A stretch of 64,000 nucleotides of DNA from Neolewinella aquimaris. GTDB taxonomy: Bacteria > Bacteroidota > Bacteroidia > Chitinophagales > Saprospiraceae. How positions within the stretch are numbered: position 1 is the first letter of the stretch; the number at the start of each line of letters is the position of its first letter. The DNA lies in the NCBI RefSeq assembly GCF_014197245.1, contig NZ_JACIFF010000007.1:248001-312000 (forward strand), read 5' to 3'. Below are positions 35,608 to 45,301 of this stretch, piece after piece. A program made the translations under genes and the position numbers. Under the pieces are notes generated by a model. That model saw only the letters and a list, made by a program, of their open reading frames with translations, was not told the DNA's origin and made no database searches.

Positions 35608-36468
35608 ATGCAAGATAAAACTGTACTCATCACGGGCGCCAATGACGGCATCGGTCGGGCGACGGCCGAGCGACTAGCGCGCAAGGGGGCCCATCTTGTT
35701 TTAGCCTGCCGCAGCGAAACCAAGGCCCAGCGCACTGCCGACCAGATCGTGGAGGCTACCGGAAACGAGCGCATCGATACCCTGCCGCTCGATCTGGCCG
35801 ATTTGAGCAGCGTCCGGGCAGCCAGCGAGCTATTCCTGGCCGAGCATCCGCGGCTCGACGTACTCATCAACAACGCCGGCGTCTACTGCGAGAAATTGGA
35901 GCTTACCACGGACGGCTACGAATTACAGTTCGGCGTCAATCACCTCGGTCATTTCCTGCTGACCCTTAACCTCATTCCGGCTATGCAGTGCACCAAAATC
36001 TGCGGCCGGGTCATCAATGTTTCCAGCGCCATGCACAGTAAGGGCGGCATTGACTTCGGCAACCTACGGGGTGAGCGCGGCCCCAAAGCTTACAACGGAA
36101 CCCGGGCCTACGCCCAGAGTAAACTGGCCAACGTCCTGTTTACTAAAGAACTCGATCGCCGCCACGGATCCGAGCTAACCACCAACTGCCTGCACCCCGG
36201 CGTGGTGGGTACCCAACTTGCTAATAAGAAGGGCAAGCTCTTCACTAAGACCATTTGGTCGTTGTACAAGCCCTTTGCCCGCTCACCCGAATCGGGGGCC
36301 GACACCAGCGTCTATCTGGCGAGTAGTCCGGAAGTCCGTGAGGTGTCCGGACGTTACTTCAATCCGACGCAGTGCCTCATCAAGCCATCCCCTACCGCGC
36401 GCAACGAGCAACTTGCCCGGCGGCTGTGGGATTACAGCGAGGCGGCCGTCAGTGATTTCCTTCTCTAA
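35608..36468 (+). CDS. Short-chain dehydrogenase/reductase (retinol dehydrogenase-like)
   Basis: This 286-residue NAD(P)-dependent oxidoreductase has coenzyme motif TGANDGIGRATAERLARKG at residues 9-27. The basic residues in ACRSET suggest NADP. The catalytic set is NNAG(V), the Ser of INVSSAM and the Tyr-Lys of AYAQSKLAN. LHPGVVGTQLA is typical of the RDH11-13-like subgroup. Substrate unknown. It lies 24 bases before tatC on the same strand. Confidence 0.93.
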   Translation: MQDKTVLITGANDGIGRATAERLARKGAHLVLACRSETKAQRTADQIVEATGNERIDTLPLDLADLSSVRAASELFLAEHPRLDVLINNAGVYCEKLELTTDGYELQFGVNHLGHFLLTLNLIPAMQCTKICGRVINVSSAMHSKGGIDFGNLRGERGPKAYNGTRAYAQSKLANVLFTKELDRRHGSELTTNCLHPGVVGTQLANKKGKLFTKTIWSLYKPFARSPESGADTSVYLASSPEVREVSGRYFNPTQCLIKPSPTARNEQLARRLWDYSEAAVSDFLL

Positions 36469-36492
36469 ATATCACTAGGTACCTTCGCGCTT

Positions 36493-37359
36493 ATGCCACT
36501 CGACCAACAGGACGTAGACACTTGGGAATATGATGCGGACGGCAAGCCCGTACCGGCAGCGGACAAGGAGATGTCGTTCATCGACCACCTCGAAGAACTG
36601 CGCTGGCACGTCATGCGTGCCCTCATCGCCATTTGCGTGGCGGGCATCCTGCTGTTTATCTTCAACGATTACTACTTCCGCTACGTGCTCTTCGGGCCGT
36701 TGCGGGAAGATTTCGTCAGCTACCGGATGTTTTGTCGGCTTTCTGACTGGCTCGGTACCGGCGGGGCACTGTGCTTCCACCCGCCCCATGTGTTGGTGCA
36801 GGCCACCGAGTTTGGCGAGCAGTTCATTACGGCCGTCAAGATGGCCTTCGTCGGGGGATTCGTGCTGGGTTTTCCCTACGTCTTCTACGAGATTTGGTCG
36901 TTCGTGCGCCCTGGGCTGTATCCCGCCGAACAGAAGGCTACGCGGTGGGTGATCGTTATTTGCTCCTTGCTTTTCTTTACCGGAGTAGCCTTTGGATTCT
37001 TCATCGTGGCGCCCTTTGGCACCAATTTCCTCATGGGCTTCGAGGTAGGCGGGGCGGTCAACCAGCCCAAGATGGACTCGGTGATCAGCTATATGATCAT
37101 GTTCACCCTTCCGGCGGCCCTTATCTTTGAGTTGCCGGTCCTCGTTTACTTTCTGGCTAAGTTCGGGCTGGTCACTGCGGAGTCCATGCGCCAGTACCGC
37201 CGCCATAGCCTCATCGGCATCCTTGTTTTATCGGCGCTGCTTACGCCTCCGGACGTTGTGACCCAAATCCTCATCGCCGTTCCCCTTTACACCCTCTACG
37301 AAATCTCGATCTTTGTGGCGAAAAACGCGCAGAAGCAGTACGAGGCATCACTCAAATAA
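36493..37359 (+). CDS. tatC: Twin-arginine translocase subunit TatC
   Basis: This 288-residue inner-membrane receptor for twin-arginine signal peptides has the signature start SFIDHLEELRWHVMRAL. The conserved periplasmic Pro-rich region, helix segments FVGGFVLGFPYVFYEIWSFVRPGLYPAEQK, FGVAFGFFIVAPFGTNFL and the late motif YRRHSLIGILVLSALLTPPDVVTQ follow. A periplasmic insertion of about 30 residues between the first two helices (RLSDWLGTGGALCFHPP) is longer than in E. coli and is common in Bacteroidota. No tatA lies beside it. The Tat substrate encoded at 30949 is in the same window. Confidence 0.97.
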   Translation: MPLDQQDVDTWEYDADGKPVPAADKEMSFIDHLEELRWHVMRALIAICVAGILLFIFNDYYFRYVLFGPLREDFVSYRMFCRLSDWLGTGGALCFHPPHVLVQATEFGEQFITAVKMAFVGGFVLGFPYVFYEIWSFVRPGLYPAEQKATRWVIVICSLLFFTGVAFGFFIVAPFGTNFLMGFEVGGAVNQPKMDSVISYMIMFTLPAALIFELPVLVYFLAKFGLVTAESMRQYRRHSLIGILVLSALLTPPDVVTQILIAVPLYTLYEISIFVAKNAQKQYEASLK

Positions 37360-37404
37360 GCCATTTGTCGGGGCCGCGGGTGCCGGCAAATTAAGTTAAT
37401 AGCT

Positions 37405-38016
37405 ATGTTTATCATACCAACCTACATCCGTTTTGCCCTGATCGCCGCCGGCGTACTGGGAGGAATTGCTCTCTGGATCGCCTTCGGCTTCTGGTACGGT
37501 TTCCCCTTTCTGCTGGCCGGGCTCATCCTCTTCGCGGGCTACGTCTTCCTCGGAACGGTCGGCCCCGCCGCCAAGGCCGTACAGGTACAGGACTTTGATC
37601 GCGGCGAGAAGCTCCTCAACCTGACCCTGAAGCCAAACTGGCTATACAGCGCCAACCGGGCCTTCTACTACATGATGCGCGGCACCATCGCCCTCAGTCG
37701 CAAGGACCTCAATGCTGCCGAAGGCTGGCTCAAGCAGGCCGATGCCATCGACGTGCCCACCGCAAACGAAAAGGCCATGCTGAAGCTTCAGCTCGCTCAA
37801 ATCGAAGCCAACCGCAAGAACTTCCCCGCCGCCAAGAAGTACCTCAAGGCCGCCAAGGAAACCAACGTCAAGCTCCCCCAGATCGTCGAGCAGATCAACA
37901 TGCTGGACAACGCACTGAAGCAGTCGGGCCAGGTCAAAGCCGCCCAACGCATGGGCAAGCAGGGCCACCAGATGATGAGCAGGGGCGGAAAACGGCGGCG
38001 GCCGAAGGGAAAGTAG
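37405..38016 (+). CDS. Membrane-anchored TPR-like hypothetical protein
   Basis: This 203-residue protein has two N-terminal membrane helices (FALIAAGVLGGIALWIAFGFWY and FPFLLAGLILFAGYVFLG). A cytoplasmic helical domain with TPR-like pairs follows (RAFYYMMRGTIALSRKDLNAAEGWLKQADAI, EKAMLKLQLAQIEANRKNFPAAKKYLKAAKE). It ends in a very basic tail (GGKRRRPKGK). The architecture suggests a scaffold at the membrane. I do not recognise a named family. The 868-base repeat array begins right after its stop codon. Confidence 0.82.
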   Translation: MFIIPTYIRFALIAAGVLGGIALWIAFGFWYGFPFLLAGLILFAGYVFLGTVGPAAKAVQVQDFDRGEKLLNLTLKPNWLYSANRAFYYMMRGTIALSRKDLNAAEGWLKQADAIDVPTANEKAMLKLQLAQIEANRKNFPAAKKYLKAAKETNVKLPQIVEQINMLDNALKQSGQVKAAQRMGKQGHQMMSRGGKRRRPKGK

Positions 38017-38885
38017 GATTTACCATTTACAATTTTTGGATTTACAATTTCAAATTTGCGGGGATGCTCGCTGACGCTCGTGGATCGGACAGTAAACGCA
38101 GATTACGCGGAGTAAAGCGCAGATTTTTACGCAGATGCAGAATAACCCCTACTCGTCGGACGAGCCTCGTACCTCGGTCGGCCGACGAGATCTAGCACCG
38201 AACGCAGCGAGCAAGTAACAGCGGCAGCCAAATTGTAAATGGTACACGGTAAATGGTAAATGGTATATGGTAAATCCTACTACCCGAGCGAAGCGAGCTA
38301 CCACGCAAATTTTAAATCTCAAATTTTACATCCTAAATCTCCCCTCACTCGTCGGACGAGCATCGTACCTCGGTCGGCCAACGAGCTCCAAAAACGAGCG
38401 GAGCGAGCAAGAAACAGCGGCAGCCAAATTGTAAATGGTGCACGGTAAATGGTAAATCCTACTACCCGAGCAAAGCGAGCTGCCACGCAAATTTCAAATC
38501 TCCCCTCACTCGGCGGACGAGCCTCGTACCTCGGTCGGCCGACGAGATCTAGCACCGAGCGAAGCGAGCACGAAACAGCGGCAGCCAAATTAAAAATGGT
38601 ACACGGTACATCGTAAATGGTAAATCCTACTACCCGAGCGAAGCGAACCGCCACGCAAATTTCAAATCTCAAATTTTACATTCTAAATCCACTCTCACTC
38701 GGCGGACGAGCCTCGTACCTCAGTCGGCCGACGAGCCCCGACAACGAGCGAAGCGAGCAAGTAACAGCGGCAGGCAAATTAACAATGGTACACGGTAAAT
38801 GGGATATGGTAAATCCTCCTACCCGAGCGAAGCAAGCTGCCACGTAAATTTCAAATCTCAAATTTTACATTCCAAATCTCCCCTC
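38017..38885. repeat. Tandem array of four 161-196 base repeats with inverted lead-in
   Basis: Four units begin at 38151, 38347, 38508 and 38697 with ACTCG(T/G)CGGACGAG. Their lengths are 196, 161, 189 and 189 bases. Each holds, in order, a CTCGTCGG...CCGACGAG inverted repeat, (G)AGCGAAGCGAGC-like motif, AAACAGCGGCAG, one to three copies of AAATGGTA-type sequence, TCCTACTACCCGAGCGAAGCGAGC, and CAAATTTCAAATCTC. Before unit 1, 38017-38150 holds GATTTACCATTTACAATTT, the reverse complement of the AAATTGTAAATGGTAAATC blocks, plus an ACGCAGATT-type repeat. No open frame in it is convincing. The last unit ends directly at the hemW reading frame. Confidence 0.9.
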
Positions 38886-38887
38886 TT

Positions 38888-40051
38888 CTGCTCTACCTCC
38901 ACATCCCATTCTGCAAACAGGCCTGTAGCTACTGCAACTTTCACTTCAGCACCAACCTGAAGCAGCGGGATGCCGTAGTCGCGGGGATGTTACGGGAACT
39001 TGCGGTGCGGCGGGAAGAATTGCCCGGAGGATCGGTGCCGACCATTTACTTTGGAGGAGGCACTCCCTCGCTGCTGACGTCGACTGAACTCGAAGGTCTA
39101 TTCGCTGAAATTCGGCGGGCGGGCTACTGGCGGGGGGAACTGGAGACGGAAATAACCTTCGAGGCAAACCCCGACGACCTGACGGCAGATGTCATCAGGA
39201 TGCTTGCCGATAGCCCGGTGAACCGACTGAGCATCGGAATACAGAGCTTTAACGAGGAGGATCTGCGATTCATGAACCGGGCACACGACGCTCGGCAGGC
39301 GCTAACGGCCGTAGAAAAGGTACGGGAGGTCGGCTTCGATAACCTGAGCATCGATTTGATTTACGGTGCCCAGACGACCAGTGACCTAACCTGGCAACAG
39401 AATCTAGAGTTCGCTACCGAATTGGAAGTGGATCACATTGCGGCCTACGCGCTGACTGTAGAACCCAAAACAGCGCTCGGACACCGGGTGGCCACTGGTG
39501 CCGTACCAGACACGAGTGATGAGCGCTTCGCAACTCACTTCGGGATGCTGATCGATCACCTGACCGCAACCGGGTACGAGCAGTACGAAATCAGCAACTT
39601 CGCCCGGCCCGGCCACCGTAGTCGGCACAACAGCGGGTACTGGACGGGACAGCCGTACCTAGGCATAGGTCCCGGGGCACACAGCTTTGATGGCAAGAAC
39701 CGGCGGCGGTGGAACGTGAGCAACAACAACCGCTACGCCAAAGTATGGCCGGAGGTAGGTGACTACTCAGCTTATTTGGATGTCGGCCCCCTACTCTTCG
39801 AGGAAGAAAACCTTAGCCTTAAGGACCGATACAACGAGTACGTGATGACGGGACTACGGCGGATTGAGGGAATAACACCCGGCGAAATAAGCCGGAAGTT
39901 CGGAGCTGACCTGGCACAGTATTTTGAGTCGGAGATGGCAGCTCACCTTGCGAACGGTAACCTTCGACCACTCACGGCGGAGAATATCTACCGACTTAGT
40001 CGCCGGGGACTCGAAGTAGCGGATGGTGTAGCGGCGGATGCCTTTTACTGA
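38888..40051 (+). CDS. hemW: HemW-like radical SAM protein (heme chaperone / coproporphyrinogen oxidase-like), start codon missing or non-standard
   Basis: The frame from 38888 encodes 387 residues. The radical SAM cysteines are in HIPFCKQACSYCNFHFST (CxxxCxxC) right at the N-terminus, as in all HemW proteins. They are followed by TIYFGGGTPSLL, EITFEANPDDLT, RLSIGIQSFNEEDL and the C-terminal HemN domain (EYVMTGLRRIEGI). Between the in-frame stop at 38810-38812 and the cysteines there is no ATG, GTG or TTG. The first ATG (38987) lies after them and would give a protein without its Fe-S site. CTG at 38888 is the nearest plausible initiator. The repeat array ends exactly here and may have replaced the original start. 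Confidence 0.85.
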   Translation: MLYLHIPFCKQACSYCNFHFSTNLKQRDAVVAGMLRELAVRREELPGGSVPTIYFGGGTPSLLTSTELEGLFAEIRRAGYWRGELETEITFEANPDDLTADVIRMLADSPVNRLSIGIQSFNEEDLRFMNRAHDARQALTAVEKVREVGFDNLSIDLIYGAQTTSDLTWQQNLEFATELEVDHIAAYALTVEPKTALGHRVATGAVPDTSDERFATHFGMLIDHLTATGYEQYEISNFARPGHRSRHNSGYWTGQPYLGIGPGAHSFDGKNRRRWNVSNNNRYAKVWPEVGDYSAYLDVGPLLFEEENLSLKDRYNEYVMTGLRRIEGITPGEISRKFGADLAQYFESEMAAHLANGNLRPLTAENIYRLSRRGLEVADGVAADAFY

Positions 40052-40545
40052 CGCCCCAGCGTGTAGCGTGCTGCCAGAGCACCGTAGCCTCCTCCGAAGG
40101 AATTGAAGGCGCCGTAGCGGGAGTCTCCGATGAAGAAGGTGGGTACCCAATCAATGGAGACTGACACAGGTGCTTCCTCAAAGGTGTACTGCAGGCCCAG
40201 GTAGCCCGATACGCTGAAGGTCGTAGAGCCGGACTCCGCAAAGTCATAGCTCCAGAACTGCGCTCCGGCTCCGGCGCCGTAGTACCACTCTAATCCGTCG
40301 ATCGCATCGATATCACTGTGGATCTGGTAGGCGCCATTGATACTGATCCAGTTGGCTACTCCGCTGTATCCCCGGAATCCCACGTATCCTTCGAGGGCGT
40401 GGGATTCACTGATAAAGGTTTTGTAGCTGATGGAAAAGGGGTAGCCAAAACGGACCCCAATGGCTGAGTTGAAGTTTTGCGCGGCGAGTTGAACGCTAAA
40501 GCCCCAGAATGCAGCCAGGATGAAAAAGTACTTGATTTTGTTCAT
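40045..40545 (-). CDS. Small outer-membrane beta-barrel protein
   Basis: This 166-residue protein has a signal peptide (MNKIKYFFILAAFWGFSVQLAAQ) and alternating hydrophobic/aromatic strands ending in an aromatic-basic pattern (FNSFGGGYGALAARYTLGRQ). It is typical of 8-stranded OmpX/OmpA-like barrels. The ATG at 40545 is chosen because it opens the signal peptide; the longer frame from 40611 would add 22 residues. Its stop overlaps the 3' end of hemW by 7 bases. Function unknown. Confidence 0.8.
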   Translation of the reverse strand: MNKIKYFFILAAFWGFSVQLAAQNFNSAIGVRFGYPFSISYKTFISESHALEGYVGFRGYSGVANWISINGAYQIHSDIDAIDGLEWYYGAGAGAQFWSYDFAESGSTTFSVSGYLGLQYTFEEAPVSVSIDWVPTFFIGDSRYGAFNSFGGGYGALAARYTLGRQ

Positions 40546-40591
40546 AGTGAGAAAGTGTTTTGTAAGCGTTGGTACTAAGTTATGACATACT

Positions 40592-40768
40592 TTATAATAC
40601 TTCATATACACGAAGAAGAATATATATAACCATTATAAATCCTACGGCCGTTGCAATACGTCTGATGCGTCGGTTAGTGATGACTTCCATCTGATACTGA
40701 TCTTTGAGCCGTTTGCTGGTTGCATCGAGAATATTATGATTGGCGGTAGCGGCCCCTCCGAAGAACAT
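40592..40768 (-). CDS. Small membrane protein, 58 residues
   Basis: This short frame begins MFFGGAATANHNILDATSKR. It has a polar helical first half (LDATSKRLKDQYQMEVITNRR) and a single membrane helix at the end (IATAVGFIMVIYILLRVY), preceded by the basic run RRIRR, which would hold the N-terminus in the cytoplasm. The stop is 46 bases before the start of the small barrel gene on the same strand, so the two may share a transcript. The composition is that of a genuine small membrane protein, but there is no comparison to support it here. I do not recognise a family. Confidence 0.5.
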   Translation of the reverse strand: MFFGGAATANHNILDATSKRLKDQYQMEVITNRRIRRIATAVGFIMVIYILLRVYEVL

Positions 40769-41038
40769 GACTATTTAATTTGGCTACTCGAAAATTAGGC
40801 ACATACGGGTGACGGCGGAACTAGCGACCGACCGGTGCTAACATTATTTCGACCAGTACACCCTAATGCCTCTTTCAAGCGGTGTTGTTACACCTTCCCC
40901 ATTTATATCATTCAGGGATAAGAGGTACCTCATACTATCCGGAAAACCTGGTAAGTAGGACCTTACTTATGGCACTGACCCGGGTGAACGGATCCGTTTT
41001 TGTGACATGTGCTATCTTGACGGAGTCAATCATCCAAC
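40769..41038. other. Intergenic region before the heme-binding PVC-type gene
   Basis: These 270 bases separate divergent genes. The sequence is unremarkable: no exact TAnnTTTG element, hairpin or repeat is seen. A possible plus frame at 40882-41082 overlaps the next gene's start and looks random. Confidence 0.4.
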
Positions 41039-44000
41039 GTGAACAGAGTATTTTTTATCTGCCTGCTGCTGGCAATCTGTAGCTGCCAACCTGACCCGCC
41101 CACCGCACAACTATCCGTAGCGCCCGGTAGCACCATCGTACTCATCGGCAACAACCTATGCAGTCGTATGGCCTACTTCGGTCATTTTGAAGCGGCCGTA
41201 CACCAGAGTTATCCCGGGGCTAAACTGACCGTTCGCAACCTGTGTGATCCGGGCAATACCGCCGGGTTCAGACCCCACGCCAGCCGAGATTCCCCCTGGG
41301 CTTTTCCGGGGGCAGAAGACTACAACCCGGACGTAAGTCAGGATAGCCGGAGCAAGGGCCATTTCCCCACGGAAGACCAATGGCTGGATACACTGAACGC
41401 GGATATCATCTTAGCTTTTTTCGGCCTCAACGAGAGCTATGCCGGTCCGGCCGGCATGACCAACTTCGCCCTGGAGCTCGACAGTTTCATTCGCTACACC
41501 CGGGCGCAACGCTATAACGATACTACCGCCCCGCAACTCGTTTTGCTCTCTCCGCTTGCCTACGAAGACTCCGGTGCCCTGGGTTTGCCCGATGGTAAAG
41601 TGGAAAATGAACACATCGAAAGGTACACCCAGGTGATGCGGGACATGGCGTCCGATAACGGAGTCCCCTTCGTCGATCTTTACACCCCCTCTTTAGCGTG
41701 GATGGAGGAGGAACGACTCACGACGGATGGCATCAGCCTGAACGATAGGGGCTACCGTGTCCTTAGTGACTACTTAACGGAGCATCTTCTTGGCAAGGCA
41801 CCGCCCGCAAGCGATCCCGAACTCCTGGCCGCCGTAAACGAGAAAAATCATTTCTGGCTGCTCGACTTTAAGATGCCGAACGGAGTCCACGCTTACGGTC
41901 GCCGCTACAACCCCTACGGACCGGACAACTACCCCTACGAAATAACGAAGGTGCGGCAGATGACGCACAACCGCGACGAAGCCATCTGGGCGCAGCTGGC
42001 CGGAGAAAGCTACGACGTCGCGGAGGCCGACCGGCAGACCCTTCCCCTGCCACCCGTGAAGACAAATTACGAACTGGAAGCGCCCGAGGACGTCCGCTAT
42101 CTCTATGAGGAAGAGGCCTTGGCAAGCTTTACCACCGCTCCCGGCTATAAGATCGAACTCTTCGCCTCCGAAGAGGACTTCCCGGAGCTCGCCAACCCGA
42201 CCCAGATGAACTGGGACGACCAGGGTCGCCTCTGGGTGAGTCTTATGCCGAGTTATCCCCACTACCGCCCCGGAGATCCCCTTCCGAATGACAAATTGGT
42301 AATCCTGGAGGATACCGATAAGGACGGCCGCGCCGACGTGTTGACCATATGGGCCGACAGCCTGCACCTGCCCGTCGGCTTCGAATTTGCCGAGGGTGGC
42401 GTCTATGTATCCCAGGGAACGAACCTGATCTTTCTGAAGGATACCAACGGCGACGACATCGCGGACTACCGGGAGATCATCATGAGTGGATTCGACGACC
42501 ACGATACCCACCATAACATCAGTGCCTACGAGGCCGACCCCGGTGGCGGAATCTACATGGGAGAAGGACTTTTTCTGCACACCAATGTGGAAACTCCCTA
42601 CGGGCCGGTCCGTGCAACCAATGGTGGCTTTTATCGCTTCGAACCCCGGCACCGACGACTGGAACGCACCGCGCAGATTCCGATCCCGAACCCCTGGGGC
42701 ATCATCTTCGATGAGTGGGGTCAGCCCATCTTCGCCCACACCAGCGGGCCACGGGTACAGTGGATGTTGCCCTCCACGATCCGTAATGTATACGGAGTCC
42801 ACAATCCCATGGCTGACGACCTCATCGAGGAGGCCCACCGGGTACGGCCGACCTCCGGACTCGAGATCGTATCCAGTCGCCACTTCCCCCCCGAGGTACA
42901 GGGCGACCTGTTAATCAATAACACCATCGGCTTCCTGGGCATGAAGCAGCACCGGCTGTACGACGACGGGACCGGCTTCGCCACCCGGTGGCGGCAGGAT
43001 CTGGTCACTAGTACCGACCAAAATTTCCGGCCCGTAGACATGGAATTCGCGCCCGACGGTAGTCTGTACCTCGTAGATTGGCACAACGTTCTGGTGGGAC
43101 ACATGCAACATAACGCCCGCGATCCCCTGCGGGACCATGCCCACGGTCGCATTTACCGCATCACCTACCCCAGCCGACCCCTGGTGGAAGAACCCCGAGT
43201 GGCGGGTGCATCGATTTTGGAGCTCCTGGACAACCTAAAGCTTCCCGAGTACCGGACGCGCTACCGCAGTCGGCGGGTACTGCGTGGTCATCCTGCAGAG
43301 GAAGTAATGGAGGCTGTAAGGGAGTGGGTGGCCGATCTCAATCCGCAAGATTCAAAATACGAGGAGTATCTCCGTGAGGCCCTGTTCGTCAGTTGGGGAG
43401 CCGGGGTTCCGGATAAAGACATTCTCGATGCTGCGAGTAAGGCTGGCAATTACCGACTACGTGCCGCCGCCGCCCGGGTGGTACGCTACCTGGACCACCG
43501 CCTGGACGATGCTCCCGATCGCCTGGCGCAATTTGCCGCCGATCCACACGCGCGGGTAAGAATGGAAGCTATGGTTGCTGCATCCTGGCTCGATCCTGAC
43601 GAGGGGGAACGCATACTGGATATTGCCGGCCGGCAGGAACTGGACGACATCGGTCGTCAGGTGCTGCTGAATGCCCGCGCGCACATGAAGGGGGAAGCCT
43701 ATTCCCCCCCGGCGGCGGAAGTCGTAGAGGATCCCGACAGTCCCATTGCCCGGGCGTACGCGCTGGGCGAAGAGATTTACTCGCGCGAAGGATACTGTGC
43801 CACCTGTCACCAGGAGAACGGCAAGGGATTATCCGCCACCGGCTATCCCCCGCTGGCCGGCTCACCCTGGGTCACCGGATCTCCGGATCGACTCATTAAA
43901 CTGGTGATGCACGGTATGTACGGCCCCATCGAGGTACTGGGTAAACAGTACGCCGGGCAAGTACCCATGACCGCTTACGGCGGACTGATGACCGACGAGG

Positions 44001-44161
44001 AAATGGCCGCGGTGCTAACCTATGTACGCAACTCCTTCGGCAACCAGGCAGGCCTGATCAAACCCGAGCAGATCGACGTAATTCGTACCATGACCGCCGG
44101 CCGCGAGGGAATGTATCGTGCGGAAGAGCTACTCGAAGAGCACCCCCTGAAAGTCAAATAG
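41039..44161 (+). CDS. PVC-type heme-binding CxxCH lipoprotein with SGNH-like, propeller, HEAT and cytochrome c domains
   Basis: This 1,040-residue envelope protein probably takes part in oxidation of a sugar or polyol. The lipoprotein signal is [15 protein letters not shown] (GTG start). An SGNH-like domain spans about 30-250, starting [16 protein letters not shown]-type dehydrogenase-like beta-propeller spans about 375-720 ([29 protein letters not shown]-like repeats, [17 protein letters not shown]). HEAT-like repeats lie at about 740-900. A class I cytochrome c follows with CATCH (Cys920, Cys923, His924) and distal Met in [10 protein letters not shown]. The SGNH part lacks both the usual Ser and His. 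It is followed by the ThuA gene after 11 bases, a pairing seen in many Bacteroidota and Planctomycetes. Confidence 0.92.
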   Translation: MNRVFFICLLLAICSCQPDPPTAQLSVAPGSTIVLIGNNLCSRMAYFGHFEAAVHQSYPGAKLTVRNLCDPGNTAGFRPHASRDSPWAFPGAEDYNPDVSQDSRSKGHFPTEDQWLDTLNADIILAFFGLNESYAGPAGMTNFALELDSFIRYTRAQRYNDTTAPQLVLLSPLAYEDSGALGLPDGKVENEHIERYTQVMRDMASDNGVPFVDLYTPSLAWMEEERLTTDGISLNDRGYRVLSDYLTEHLLGKAPPASDPELLAAVNEKNHFWLLDFKMPNGVHAYGRRYNPYGPDNYPYEITKVRQMTHNRDEAIWAQLAGESYDVAEADRQTLPLPPVKTNYELEAPEDVRYLYEEEALASFTTAPGYKIELFASEEDFPELANPTQMNWDDQGRLWVSLMPSYPHYRPGDPLPNDKLVILEDTDKDGRADVLTIWADSLHLPVGFEFAEGGVYVSQGTNLIFLKDTNGDDIADYREIIMSGFDDHDTHHNISAYEADPGGGIYMGEGLFLHTNVETPYGPVRATNGGFYRFEPRHRRLERTAQIPIPNPWGIIFDEWGQPIFAHTSGPRVQWMLPSTIRNVYGVHNPMADDLIEEAHRVRPTSGLEIVSSRHFPPEVQGDLLINNTIGFLGMKQHRLYDDGTGFATRWRQDLVTSTDQNFRPVDMEFAPDGSLYLVDWHNVLVGHMQHNARDPLRDHAHGRIYRITYPSRPLVEEPRVAGASILELLDNLKLPEYRTRYRSRRVLRGHPAEEVMEAVREWVADLNPQDSKYEEYLREALFVSWGAGVPDKDILDAASKAGNYRLRAAAARVVRYLDHRLDDAPDRLAQFAADPHARVRMEAMVAASWLDPDEGERILDIAGRQELDDIGRQVLLNARAHMKGEAYSPPAAEVVEDPDSPIARAYALGEEIYSREGYCATCHQENGKGLSATGYPPLAGSPWVTGSPDRLIKLVMHGMYGPIEVLGKQYAGQVPMTAYGGLMTDEEMAAVLTYVRNSFGNQAGLIKPEQIDVIRTMTAGREGMYRAEELLEEHPLKVK

Positions 44162-44172
44162 TAAGCCCCACT

Positions 44173-45162
44173 ATGCCATACCTACTTAGCCTGCTTTTCC
44201 TTCTCCTACTCTGCGCCTGCGGCCCCGCCCCCGATGCTACGAACGAAATGAACGACCGAAATGAAGCTCCGGACCGGCCGAAAATCGTGTTCGTCACCGG
44301 CGACGAAGAGTACCGCTCCGAAGAGTCGATGCCCATGCTGGCGAAAATGCTGGAGCGGAACCTCGGTGCGGAGACCGTGGTAGGCTATTCTCTCGACTCC
44401 ACCGGCACGATCGATCCCAATAACGTGTACCACATCAGCCGGCTGGACGAACTTGCCGATGCCGACCTGATGGTGGTATTCGCCCGCTACCGGCAACTTC
44501 CGGCCGACCAGGCCCAACTGATTACCGACTATGCCGAAAGTGGCCGGCCCATCGTCGGTTTTCGGACCGCAACCCACACCTTTAAATATGTGGAGCCAAG
44601 GGATAGTGCCCTGATGCCGCTGAATGACGCATGGCCGGCGAAGGTATTCGGGCAGCAGTGGATCACCCACCACGGGCACTTTGACGACGGTAGCGGGAAG
44701 CTGACATCGGTAAATTTAGCGGAAGGGCAGACAGACCATCCCATCCTGCGCGGCGTCGAACCCTTTGAAGCGTACTCCTGGCTGTACCACGTCGATGGCG
44801 GCGACTGGAAGCTAAGCGGCGACAGTGCACCGTTGCTCGTGGGCCACAGCCTACGCTCCAACCACGAGGAAAAGGGGCAGCTCGACAAATTTCCGCTCGA
44901 CAATCCGGTTGCGTGGACGAAAACCTACACGGGCAGCAGCGGGAAAACGGCGCGGGTGTTCTTTACCACGCTGGGTCATCCATTTGATTTTCGGGAGGAA
45001 TCGATGCGGAAGTTGGCCCTGAACGGAATTTACTGGGCACTGGGGCGGGAAGGCGAGATCCCTGAGGGGGGCGCGGAGGCAGACTTTGTGGACGAGTATG
45101 CGCCGAATAATTCGGGGTTTGGGGAGAAGTTTAAGAAGGGAGTGAGACCTGATGGGCGGTAG
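44173..45162 (+). CDS. ThuA-domain lipoprotein
   Basis: This 329-residue protein has lipobox LCAC within [16 protein letters not shown] (Cys16). A ThuA (trehalose-utilisation, glutamine-amidotransferase-like) domain follows: [57 protein letters not shown] and [15 protein letters not shown]. ThuA proteins are linked to sugar oxidation and turnover. The gene shares a transcript with the cytochrome-containing protein before it, so the two probably act on the same periplasmic sugar compound. A hairpin terminator follows. Confidence 0.93.
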   Translation: MPYLLSLLFLLLLCACGPAPDATNEMNDRNEAPDRPKIVFVTGDEEYRSEESMPMLAKMLERNLGAETVVGYSLDSTGTIDPNNVYHISRLDELADADLMVVFARYRQLPADQAQLITDYAESGRPIVGFRTATHTFKYVEPRDSALMPLNDAWPAKVFGQQWITHHGHFDDGSGKLTSVNLAEGQTDHPILRGVEPFEAYSWLYHVDGGDWKLSGDSAPLLVGHSLRSNHEEKGQLDKFPLDNPVAWTKTYTGSSGKTARVFFTTLGHPFDFREESMRKLALNGIYWALGREGEIPEGGAEADFVDEYAPNNSGFGEKFKKGVRPDGR

Positions 45163-45194
45163 GCGGATGGGGTAGGCATCCGACGGCTTTACCC

Positions 45195-45226
45195 GTCGGA
45201 CCGCTTAAGCGGTCCGACCGTTTTTT
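45195..45226 (+). terminator. Rho-independent terminator after the ThuA gene
   Basis: A perfect 24-base palindrome (45195-45218, arms GTCGGACCGC / GCGGTCCGAC around TTAA) is followed by CG and six T (45221-45226). It is flanked on the left by a smaller hairpin CCGACGG...CCGTCGG and on the right by GACGGGG-TGA-CCCCGTC, so several stems are packed into about 70 bases. Confidence 0.88.
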
Positions 45227-45301
45227 CACCGACGGGGTGACCCCGTCCGCCTGATTATTTACCGGACGGGGTGCTGAATTAAAAAATCCATACTTAATCT
45301 G

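Noticed and set aside
38319-38861. Several 60-120 codon frames within the repeat array
   Set aside because: They repeat the same peptide from each unit with frame breaks and have biased composition arising from the repeats only.
38151-38885. CRISPR-like array
   Set aside because: Units of 161-196 bases follow each other without unique spacers of constant size, and no cas gene is near. It is a tandem repeat, not CRISPR.
40882-41082. 66-codon plus-strand frame before the PVC-type gene
   Set aside because: Overlaps the lipoprotein signal of the next gene in another frame, has random-looking composition and no conserved feature.
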